64,000 nucleotides of DNA from Kribbella steppae (GTDB lineage: Bacteria; Actinomycetota; Actinomycetes; Propionibacteriales; Kribbellaceae), in NCBI RefSeq assembly GCF_004342025.1, contig NZ_SLWN01000001.1:355972-419971 (forward strand). Reading direction: 5' to 3'. Position 1 is the stretch's first letter, and the number at the start of each line of letters is the position of its first letter. Under the pieces are notes generated by a model. That model saw nothing but the letters and a program-made list of their open reading frames with translations, did not search any database and was not told the origin of the DNA. Of the stretch, positions 16,288 through 23,757 are shown piece by piece. A program made the position numbers and the translations under genes.

Positions 16288-17190
16288 TCACCGGGCCGTG
16301 ACGGTCAGGCCACGGGCGCGCAGAACCGAGTTCTCCAGCGGACGGAACACCAGCAGTTCGATCCCGACGCCGACGACGAAGATCAGCAGGATGCCGGCGA
16401 ACACCATCGAGATGTCCGACAGCGACATGCCGTTGTGCAGGAACTGACCGAGCCCCTCACCGAGCTCCGGCGAGGTCGCGATCAGCTCCGCGGCCATCAG
16501 CGACCGCCACGAGAACGCCCAGCCCTGCTTCAACCCACCCAGGAACCCCGGCAGCGCGGCCGGCAGGAGGATGTACCGAATTCCGCCGAGCCGTCCGGCA
16601 CCGAGCGCCTTGCCGACCCGCGGCAGGATCGGCGGCACCTGGTCCAGACCGGACACCAGCCCGTTCGCGATCGACGGTACGGCGCCCAGCAGCACGACCC
16701 AGTAGATCGCCCGATCGTTCAGCCCGAACCACAGGATCGCGGCCGGTACCCAGGCCACCGACGGCAGGCTCTGCAGACCCGACACCAGCGGACCGATCCC
16801 CCGCCGTACGACGGAGATGTTCGCGATCGCCAGACCCAGCGGTACGGCGATCAGCAGCGAGATCGCGAAGCCGATGACGGCCCGGTGCACCGATACCCAG
16901 AACAGCTCGAGGATCTCCCCCGTCGTCACCAGTTGCCAGATCTGCCCCCACACGTCGACCGGCGCCGGCAGCTTGAACTCCGGCCAGAACGCGGCCGCCC
17001 ACAACGCCTGCCACACCGCGACGAGCAGTGCGATCGCGACAACAGGCGGCAGCACCCGTCCGGCGATCCGCCGAGCCAGTGAGCCTTCACTGGGGTTGAC
17101 CGGCGTGTCCAGCGCGTCCAGGCCGGCTTCGACGGACCCAGGATCGTACGCCGCGTCGTACAACTCGTCCTTGACGTCAGGCTGCGGCAT
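16288..17190 (-). CDS. ssuC: ABC transporter permease, SsuC/TauC type
   Basis: A 300-residue inner-membrane permease with about six helices after a 40-residue cytosolic lead. The BPD_transp_1 coupling loop is seen around EALGAGRLGGIRYILLPAALPGFLGGLKQGWAFSWR, where the first stretch contacts the ATPase. AAELIA and VGIELLVFRPLE near the end are typical of sulfonate/taurine/nitrate-type permeases. Its start overlaps the ATPase stop by 14 nt, so the operon is tightly coupled. Sulfonate as substrate is inferred from the leader peptide and TauE neighbour. Confidence 0.92.
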   Translation of the reverse strand: MPQPDVKDELYDAAYDPGSVEAGLDALDTPVNPSEGSLARRIAGRVLPPVVAIALLVAVWQALWAAAFWPEFKLPAPVDVWGQIWQLVTTGEILELFWVSVHRAVIGFAISLLIAVPLGLAIANISVVRRGIGPLVSGLQSLPSVAWVPAAILWFGLNDRAIYWVVLLGAVPSIANGLVSGLDQVPPILPRVGKALGAGRLGGIRYILLPAALPGFLGGLKQGWAFSWRSLMAAELIATSPELGEGLGQFLHNGMSLSDISMVFAGILLIFVVGVGIELLVFRPLENSVLRARGLTVTAR

Positions 17191-17971
17191 GACTGCTGAT
17201 CACCTTCCGCAGCGCCGCGTTGATCTCGTCGACCGCACCGGCTTCGTCCGCACCGGTCAGTCCGTCGACGTCCCACTGCCGCACCACCCGACCGGGCCGC
17301 GACGACAGCAGTACGACGCGCTGCCCGAGCCGCACGGCCTCGCGTACGTCGTGCGTGACGAACAGGATCGCCGTACCGGTCGCACGCCAGATCCGCAGCA
17401 GCTCACCCTGCAGTACATCCCGAGTGATCGCGTCCAGCGCGGAGAACGGCTCATCCATCAGCAGCAACGACGGCTTGCCCGCGCTGGCGCCGGTGTTGTC
17501 GTCGGTAGACGCGAGAGCCCGTGCGAGCGCGACCCGCTGCCGCATACCGCCGGACAGCTCGTGCGGCCGCTTGTCACCGAGTCCTGCGAGTCTGACGAGC
17601 TCCAGCAACTCAGCAGCCTTCGCACGACGCGCAGCCTTCGGTACGCCGGCCATCCGCAGCGGCAGCTCGACATTCCCGGCAGCCGTCAGCCACGGCATCA
17701 GCGCGGGCTCCTGGAACACAACCGCCGGCCGCGACGAGCTCAGCTCGATCCGCCCGTTGGTCGGCTTGTCGAGACCGGCCACCAGGTTGAGCAGCGTGGT
17801 CTTCCCGCAGCCGGACGCACCGAGCAGGCAGACGAACTCACCGGCCGCGACGTCGAGATCGACACCTTCCAGCGCCACGACAGCAGTGCGGCCGTGACCG
17901 AACGCCTTGCCGACCTGGTGGAACCGCACCGGCCGCACCACGCTCTGCTCAACCTCGACTGTCGCGGTCAT
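17177..17971 (-). CDS. ssuB: ABC transporter ATP-binding protein, SsuB/TauB type
   Basis: A 264-residue ATPase with Walker A GASGCGKTT, Q-loop VFQEPALMPW, signature LSGGMRQRVALARAL, Walker B LLLMDEPFSALD and the switch His in FVTHDVREAV. It powers the importer formed with the flanking permease and lipoprotein. It starts 14 nt after the lipoprotein stop and overlaps the permease gene. Confidence 0.95.
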   Translation of the reverse strand: MTATVEVEQSVVRPVRFHQVGKAFGHGRTAVVALEGVDLDVAAGEFVCLLGASGCGKTTLLNLVAGLDKPTNGRIELSSSRPAVVFQEPALMPWLTAAGNVELPLRMAGVPKAARRAKAAELLELVRLAGLGDKRPHELSGGMRQRVALARALASTDDNTGASAGKPSLLLMDEPFSALDAITRDVLQGELLRIWRATGTAILFVTHDVREAVRLGQRVVLLSSRPGRVVRQWDVDGLTGADEAGAVDEINAALRKVISSHAAA

Positions 17972-17984
17972 GGTTTGCCACCCC

Positions 17985-19058
17985 CTACTTCGTGTCCAGG
18001 CCGGCCGCGTCCACGGTCGGCTTCCCTGCCTTGGTCAGTACGTCGTTCAGCGGGCCGAGGTCGGCGAATCCGGCAACCGTCGGCGCTTCCTTAGCGATCC
18101 CCGCGGTGACCGAGTCCTTGGCCAACTGCGGGAACGTCGAGGCGATCGGGTCCGCGGTGATCTGGATGTTGGCGAACGCACGGTCGATGACGGCCGGCTT
18201 CAGCGCCTTGCCGGTCAGCTCCTTGAGCTGCGCGTTCACCACCGTCTTGGCGGCCGCCTTGTCGGTGGTGGCGAAGTCGATCGCCCCGACCAGGCCGGTG
18301 AGCAGCGCCTTCACGGACTCCGGGTGCTCCTGCAGGAACTGGGTCCGGACGATCAGCACGGTGGTCGGGAACTTGCCGTCCGGCCACAGGGTCGCCTCGT
18401 CGAGCAGCACCTTCGCGCCGGCGTCCAGGACGAGCCGCGACGACCAGGGCTCGGGCAGCCAGGCCGCGTCCACGTCACCCTTCTTGAACGCGTCCAACGT
18501 CTGCGCGTTCTCCAGGTTGGTGACCTTGACCTTGCCGGTCAGGTTCTTCTCGGCCAGCCACTTCTTCAGCGAGACGTCCTGGGTGTTGCCGAGCTGCGGG
18601 GTGACGACGGTCTTGCCGACCAGGTCCTCCGGCTTGGTGATCGTCGGCTTCACCACCAGTTGCGCACCGCCGGACGTCGTACCGGCGATCAGCCGGACGG
18701 CCTCGCCGTTGGACTTCGCGTAGGCGTTGATCGCCGGGCCGGAGCCGATGAAGGACGCGTCCAGCGAGCCGCCGAGCAGTGCACCGACGGCCTCGGGTCC
18801 GGCGTTGAACTTGGTCGGCACCAGCTTGGTGCTGCCGAGTTCCTTGGTGAACAGGCCCTTGTCCAGGCCGACCAGTGCGGCGGCGTGGGTGACGTTCGGG
18901 AAGTAGCCGAGCCGCAGCTCGGTCGCCGGGCCCTTGTCCGACGAGGCGGCCGGGGCGTCGTTGCCCTCCGCGCGGGAGCAGCCGGCGACGGCCATCACCA
19001 GGGACAGGACGGCGGCGGAGGCGGCGAAGAGACGACGGGCAGGACGAGTTCTGGACAT
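17985..19058 (-). CDS. ssuA: ABC transporter substrate-binding lipoprotein, SsuA type
   Basis: A 357-residue receptor with a lipoprotein signal ending in the lipobox VMAVAGC (Cys about residue 27). The mature part begins ELRLGYFPNVTHAAALVGLDKGLF and continues with GSLDASFIGSGPAINAY and the VGKTVVTPQLGNTQDV stretch, the layout of the aliphatic sulfonate/taurine/nitrate binding family. The ligand is not decided by these motifs, but an organosulfur compound fits the operon. It lies 75 nt downstream of the TauE/SafE gene. Confidence 0.93.
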   Translation of the reverse strand: MSRTRPARRLFAASAAVLSLVMAVAGCSRAEGNDAPAASSDKGPATELRLGYFPNVTHAAALVGLDKGLFTKELGSTKLVPTKFNAGPEAVGALLGGSLDASFIGSGPAINAYAKSNGEAVRLIAGTTSGGAQLVVKPTITKPEDLVGKTVVTPQLGNTQDVSLKKWLAEKNLTGKVKVTNLENAQTLDAFKKGDVDAAWLPEPWSSRLVLDAGAKVLLDEATLWPDGKFPTTVLIVRTQFLQEHPESVKALLTGLVGAIDFATTDKAAAKTVVNAQLKELTGKALKPAVIDRAFANIQITADPIASTFPQLAKDSVTAGIAKEAPTVAGFADLGPLNDVLTKAGKPTVDAAGLDTK

Positions 19059-19133
19059 GCTCAGTAGACCTTCAACTGTGCGGGCGGCCGGAGCGGCCGC
19101 GGGCGGAGGACGAGCAGGAATGTGGTGACGAGG

Positions 19134-20033
19134 TCAGACGGTCTCGAGTTCGCGCTCGGCCTGGACGTCTGCCCGGCGGCCGGTGCGGCCGCTGGTGCGA
19201 ACGCTGTAGGCGACGACCGCGGCCCATCCGACGATCAGAGCGCCGTACACGAGGTAGCGCGGGCCTTCGGCCACGCCGAGTCCCTTCAGCAGGGTGCGGG
19301 CGTTGGTCAGGATCAGCACCAGGCCGACGCCGACGCCGAGCCAGCGAGTCGCCAACCGGGACACCAGCCATGCGGCCAGTGGTGCAGCGAGCACGCCGCC
19401 GATGAGCAGCGCGCCGACGATGCCGAGCGGCAGGTTCTCCCTGCCGAGGCCGACAAGGAAGCCGATGCTGGCGGCGACCGAGACGACGAACTCGGCCGCA
19501 CTGACCGAACCGACCGTGCGGCGCGGGTCGAGCTTGCCGCTGCTGAGCAGGGTCGAGGTCGCGACCGGGCCCCAGCCGCCACCGCCGGTGGCGTCGATGA
19601 ACCCGGCCACCAGGCCCAGCGGGCCGAGGAACTTGCCGGCCGGACGGCCTTCCATCACGGCCCGCACCTTCCCGGTCGCGAACCGGGCCAGGATGTAGAT
19701 GCCGATCAGGAGCAGCAGTGCGGCGACCCACAATGAGGCCGATTCGGTCGACAGACCGGACAGGAACGTCGCGCCGGCGAAGGCGCCGATGCCGCCCGGG
19801 ACGCCGATCAGCGCGACCACGCGCCAGTCGACGTTGCCGAACCGCCAGTGCGACAGACCGGACGCGAGCGTGGTGCCCACCTCGGCGAGGTGGACGGAGG
19901 CGGACGCGACGGCGGGCGTGATGCCGGTGATCAGCAGGGCCGTGGTGGCGGTGACGCCGTAGGCCATGCCGAGGGTGCCGTCGACGAGCTGGGCGACGGA
20001 ACCCAGCAAGGCGATCAGGATGAGACGACGCAC
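19134..20033 (-). CDS. TauE/SafE family sulfite/sulfoacetate exporter
   Basis: A 299-residue integral membrane protein with about eight helices. TauE motifs appear in both halves: GTLGMAYGVTATTALL near 18-33 and GFIDATGGGGWGPVATSTLL near 155-175. It would export the sulfite released when sulfonates are cleaved, protecting the cell. It is the first structural gene after the cysteine leader peptide and upstream of the importer genes, so uptake and sulfite export would rise together under sulfur limitation (inference). Confidence 0.93.
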   Translation of the reverse strand: MRRLILIALLGSVAQLVDGTLGMAYGVTATTALLITGITPAVASASVHLAEVGTTLASGLSHWRFGNVDWRVVALIGVPGGIGAFAGATFLSGLSTESASLWVAALLLLIGIYILARFATGKVRAVMEGRPAGKFLGPLGLVAGFIDATGGGGWGPVATSTLLSSGKLDPRRTVGSVSAAEFVVSVAASIGFLVGLGRENLPLGIVGALLIGGVLAAPLAAWLVSRLATRWLGVGVGLVLILTNARTLLKGLGVAEGPRYLVYGALIVGWAAVVAYSVRTSGRTGRRADVQAERELETV

Positions 20034-20090
20034 GGAACTGCTCCTACGGGTCGGGGAGGAGGCGCTGACGGGCGAGGAGTACGCCTAAGG

Positions 20091-20177
20091 TCAACAACCC
20101 GCGGAGTTCACGCGCAGCAGGTCGACGTGCCGGCGCCGCGTGAGGGCGTCGCCGGGAGCGTTTCGGGTGACCTGCAT
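20091..20177 (-). CDS. HVDL-type cysteine leader peptide of the sulfur operon
   Basis: A 28-codon ORF whose end reads RRRHVDLLRVNSAGC then stop. This is the R-R/H-VDL-R--SA-C pattern of the short leader peptides that precede sulfur-assimilation operons across Streptomyces and relatives. Its stop is 58 nt before the TauE/SafE start on the same strand. A Cys codon directly before the stop would let scarce Cys-tRNA stall the ribosome and alter downstream expression, as shown for Cys-rich mycobacterial short ORFs. ATG 20177 has no clear ribosome binding site. Confidence 0.8.
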   Translation of the reverse strand: MQVTRNAPGDALTRRRHVDLLRVNSAGC

Positions 20178-20410
20178 GCATCCATGAAAGCGGACAAAGT
20201 CGAGCAAGATGCTCAGGTTTCACGATGCGAGACGAGAAATCACAAATTGAGACAAACGATCACTTCCGATCAGCCGTGCAGGGCGGAACTGCGGACGGGA
20301 TCACCACTGGGCGCAGAAACGGACGCGACCAGTTGTGGTCACAGTGTTGAAAGCGCAGTGCTCGCCTGCCTACGGTCCTCGGGGTGTCGACGAGCCTGAG
20401 GAGCCGCCTG
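20178..20410. promoter_or_regulatory. Divergent promoter region, sulfur operon / rhamnosidase
   Basis: About 230 bp of relatively AT-rich DNA (for example 20205-20270) between the leader peptide and the rhamnosidase gene. GACCA (20327-20331) and TGGTC (20336-20340) form a short inverted repeat with 4-nt spacer, a possible operator for the rhamnosidase. Nothing else stands out. Confidence 0.4.
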
Positions 20411-23044
20411 ATGCACGATCTGCCGGACGGATGGACGCCTGGTGGTCCACTGAACGCCGGAACACTGAAGACCGAGTACGCCGTGCATCCGCTGGGCACT
20501 GATGTCCGGCGGCCACGGCTCGGATGGATCGCGACCGCTCCCGGATTCGGCGCGACACAAGCGTCGTACCAGATCCTCGTCGCGTCCTCACCGGAGCTGC
20601 TCACGCCGGAGAACGCCGATGTGTGGGACTCGGGCAAGGTGAGCTCGTCACGGACCTTCGGCATCGAGTACGACGGCCAGGCCCTGACCCCACGCACTCG
20701 GTACCACTGGACCGTCCGGCTCTGGGACGGCCTGGACCGTGAAGGCAGCTGGGCCGAGCCCGAGTGGTTCGAGACCGCACTCCTCGACGAGGGATGGGGC
20801 ACCGCGCGCTGGATCGGCGGCACGACCGACAGCGCACCTCTCCTTCGGCAGGCCTTCACGACCGACGGGACGGTGAAGCAGGCCCGGCTGTACGCGAGCG
20901 GTCTCGGGTACGCCGACCTGCGACTGAACGGTCAGCGGATCAGCGACGCCGTACTCGATCCCGGCTTCACCGACTACGACCACACCGTGCTCTACGTCAC
21001 GCACGACGTCACCGACCTGCTGCGGTCCGGCGACAACGTGGTCGGCGCCGAGCTCGGTCGCGGATTCTTCGGACTGACCACCCCCAACGCCTGGCGCTGG
21101 CACCAGGCGCCCTGGACCGCTGAGCCTCGGCTGCTCGCCCGCCTCGTCATCGAGTACGACGACGGTCGCACGACCGAGGTGGTGTCGGACGAGTCCTGGC
21201 GCATCACCGGCGGCCCGACCATCTCGGACGACCTCTACACCGGCGAGACGTACGACGCCCGCCGCGCCCGCCCCGGCTGGGACACCGCCGGCTTCGACGA
21301 CTCCGCCTGGTCGACGGCCACCGTCGTGGACGCGCCCAAGGGCTCGCTCCAGGCCCAAGCCCACGAGCCGATCCGCGTCGTCGAGACCGTCCGACCCACT
21401 GACATCACCGAAGTGCGGCCAGGCGTCTGGATCGTCGACTTCGGCCACACCACGGCCGGCTGGACCAAGCTCACCGTGAACGCCGACGCCGGCACCGTCA
21501 TCAGCCTGACCCACGGCGAGACGGTCGCTGATGACAACGTGGTGGCGGTCAACGTGCACGTCGAGGGCGACCGGATCCAGCGCGACGAGTATATTGCCGC
21601 CGGCAACGGTATCGAGGAGTGGGAGCCGCGCTTCTCCTACAAGGGCTTCCGCTACGTCCAGGTCGAAGGCATCACCGATCGGCCCGATGTGCTGATGCGG
21701 GTGGTGCACTCGGACGTTCGTGACGTGACCCGGTTCTCTTCGACGCAGTCGTCGTACGAACAGTTCGACCAGGCGATGCGTCGTACCGTCCTGAACAACC
21801 TGCACGGCATCCCGACCGACACACCGTTCATGGAGAAGAACGGGTGGACCGGTGATGCGCAGGTGGGCGGGCCGACGATGCTGGCGACGCTCGATCTGGC
21901 CCGGTTCTTCACCAAGTGGCTGGGCGATATCCGCAACAGCCAGGCCGAATCCGGGCAACTTCCGGTGATCGTCCCGTCGAGCGGCTGGGGCTTCACCGAC
22001 CTCTCCCCCGCGACCGAATGGCCGACGGTGTACCCGTTCCTGCTCCGGGAGATGCATCGCTCGTACGGCGACGAGCGGTTGCTGCACGAGCACTGGGATT
22101 CGCTGACCCGCTACCTGGCCTGGGAGCTCGACCGAGTCGAGGACGGCCTGTCCGTCAGCGTGCTCGGCGACTGGCTCCCACCCGGCTTCGGCAGCGGCCC
22201 AGCGCCGGAAGACCGCCGGCTCACCGGGACGGCGTACCTCTACCGAGCGCTGATCGCGGCCGCCGAGATCGGCGACCTCATCGGCAAGCCGAACGACTAC
22301 CGGAAGTCCGCGGCCGAACTGAAGGACGGTCTCAACCGCGCGTTCCTGGATCGCGAGGCAGCGGTCTACAAGTCGGGTGACGACCCGGACTACCGGCAGA
22401 CGTCCAACGCGGTCCCACTGGCATTCGGCATCGTCCCGGACGAGTTGGTACGACGGGTTGCCGCCAACCTGGCCGCGGATGTCGAGGCCCGTGGGTTCCA
22501 CCTCAACACCGGCTGCCTCGGCGTCGGCGTGCTGCTGCCGGTGCTGACCGCACACGGGTACGCCGACGCGGCGACGAAGGTCGCGTTGCAGCGGAGCTAC
22601 CCGAGCTGGGGCTACTGGTTCGACCTCGGCGCGGACACGATGTGGGAGAAGTGGGAGGAGGACTCGCGGTCGCGGAACCACTACTTCCAGGGCACCGTCG
22701 TGCAGTGGGTGTATGAGAACGTCGCCGGTCTGCGCAACCTCGATGCGGGCTGGCAACGGATCCTCGTCCGGCCGGACGCGCGTGGTGAGGTCGACTCGGC
22801 GACGATCCGCACCGACACGATCCGCGGCCGGGTGACCGTGGCTTGGAAGCGAGTGAGCCGGGTGCTGTCGCTGGACGTCCAGGTTCCCGTGGGTACGACG
22901 GCCGAGGTCCACGTACCGTCCGCGGCTGCGTCGGACGTCACCGTCGTACCGGCTCCGTTCGCGAGTGAGGCGTCGTACGAGGACGGTTACACCATCTACA
23001 CCGTGCCGGCCGGGCTGTGGAACTTCACGAGCCGGTCGGCATGA
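20411..23044 (+). CDS. Alpha-L-rhamnosidase, GH78
   Basis: An 877-residue cytosolic glycosidase with the usual order: an N-terminal fibronectin-like domain (about 15-120), the Bac_rhamnosid N domain (RLYASGLGYADLRLNG-), a concanavalin-like domain, then the (alpha/alpha)6 catalytic domain near 450-790. That domain holds TDTPFMEKNGWTGDAQ, the GH78 acid region, and GYWFDLGADTMWEKWEED. It removes terminal alpha-L-rhamnose from plant glycosides or pectin fragments. ATG 20411 is chosen for the GAGGAG 7-8 nt upstream; a GTG at 20384 has no such site. It overlaps the convergent trmB end by 20 nt. Confidence 0.95.
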   Translation: MHDLPDGWTPGGPLNAGTLKTEYAVHPLGTDVRRPRLGWIATAPGFGATQASYQILVASSPELLTPENADVWDSGKVSSSRTFGIEYDGQALTPRTRYHWTVRLWDGLDREGSWAEPEWFETALLDEGWGTARWIGGTTDSAPLLRQAFTTDGTVKQARLYASGLGYADLRLNGQRISDAVLDPGFTDYDHTVLYVTHDVTDLLRSGDNVVGAELGRGFFGLTTPNAWRWHQAPWTAEPRLLARLVIEYDDGRTTEVVSDESWRITGGPTISDDLYTGETYDARRARPGWDTAGFDDSAWSTATVVDAPKGSLQAQAHEPIRVVETVRPTDITEVRPGVWIVDFGHTTAGWTKLTVNADAGTVISLTHGETVADDNVVAVNVHVEGDRIQRDEYIAAGNGIEEWEPRFSYKGFRYVQVEGITDRPDVLMRVVHSDVRDVTRFSSTQSSYEQFDQAMRRTVLNNLHGIPTDTPFMEKNGWTGDAQVGGPTMLATLDLARFFTKWLGDIRNSQAESGQLPVIVPSSGWGFTDLSPATEWPTVYPFLLREMHRSYGDERLLHEHWDSLTRYLAWELDRVEDGLSVSVLGDWLPPGFGSGPAPEDRRLTGTAYLYRALIAAAEIGDLIGKPNDYRKSAAELKDGLNRAFLDREAAVYKSGDDPDYRQTSNAVPLAFGIVPDELVRRVAANLAADVEARGFHLNTGCLGVGVLLPVLTAHGYADAATKVALQRSYPSWGYWFDLGADTMWEKWEEDSRSRNHYFQGTVVQWVYENVAGLRNLDAGWQRILVRPDARGEVDSATIRTDTIRGRVTVAWKRVSRVLSLDVQVPVGTTAEVHVPSAAASDVTVVPAPFASEASYEDGYTIYTVPAGLWNFTSRSA

Positions 23045-23726
23045 CCTTGGTGTAGAGGAGGTCGCGGCACTCGCGGCCCTCGGCCTGGGCACGCGACTCG
23101 AACTTGGTCACCGGACGCCATTCGGGTCGCGGGGCCCAGCCGTCGTACTGGTTGCGCAGCAGCGGCTCGGCCTCGCACACCTCGAGCATCCGGTCCGCGT
23201 AGTCCGCCCAGTCGGTTGCCAGGTGCAACGTTCCGCCGGGCTGCAGGCGGGACGCCACCAGCGCGACGAACGGCGGCGTGACGAGCCGCCGCTTGTGGTG
23301 CCGCTTCTTCGGCCAGGGGTCCGGGAAGTAGATCCGTACGCCGGCCAGCGCACCGGGCGCGACGTGGTCGCGGAGGAAGTCGAGCGCGTCGCCGTGCAGC
23401 ATCCGGACGTTGTCGAGGTCGTACTTCTCCACCCACAACATCAGCTGACCCAGTCCGGCCGGATACACCTCGGCGGCCAGGTGGTTCACCTCTGGCGCCG
23501 CCACCGCGAGCTGAGCGGTCGCATCACCCATCCCCGACCCGATCTCCAGCACGGTCGGCGCCTCCCGGCCGAACCAGTCGGCCAGATCGACGTACCCCGG
23601 CGGCAGCTCCTCCAGCTTCCGGCCGAGCGACGCCCAGTTCGTCTCCCAGACCCGCTTCTGCCCAACCGTCATCCGAACAGTCCGCCGGACATGGCTGAAA
23701 ACCCCAGCCTGCCTGACCTCATTCAC
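23025..23726 (-). CDS. trmB: tRNA (guanine-N7-)-methyltransferase
   Basis: A 233-residue SAM-dependent enzyme that methylates G46 of tRNA. The SAM site VLEIGSGMGDATAQLA, the NVRMLHGDALDFL stretch and the TrmB signature IYFPDPWPKKRHHKRR are all present, and TDWADYADRML follows. The frame stays open into glnE, but family homology begins near NEVRQAGVFSHVRR, so GTG 23726 is used. It has a doubled GGTGGAGGCG run directly upstream; neighbouring in-frame GTGs cannot be excluded. It lies 31 nt after glnE on the same strand. Confidence 0.93.
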   Translation of the reverse strand: MNEVRQAGVFSHVRRTVRMTVGQKRVWETNWASLGRKLEELPPGYVDLADWFGREAPTVLEIGSGMGDATAQLAVAAPEVNHLAAEVYPAGLGQLMLWVEKYDLDNVRMLHGDALDFLRDHVAPGALAGVRIYFPDPWPKKRHHKRRLVTPPFVALVASRLQPGGTLHLATDWADYADRMLEVCEAEPLLRNQYDGWAPRPEWRPVTKFESRAQAEGRECRDLLYTKVMPTGS

Positions 23727-23757
23727 CGCCTCCACCGCCTCCACCGGCACGAGTGTA

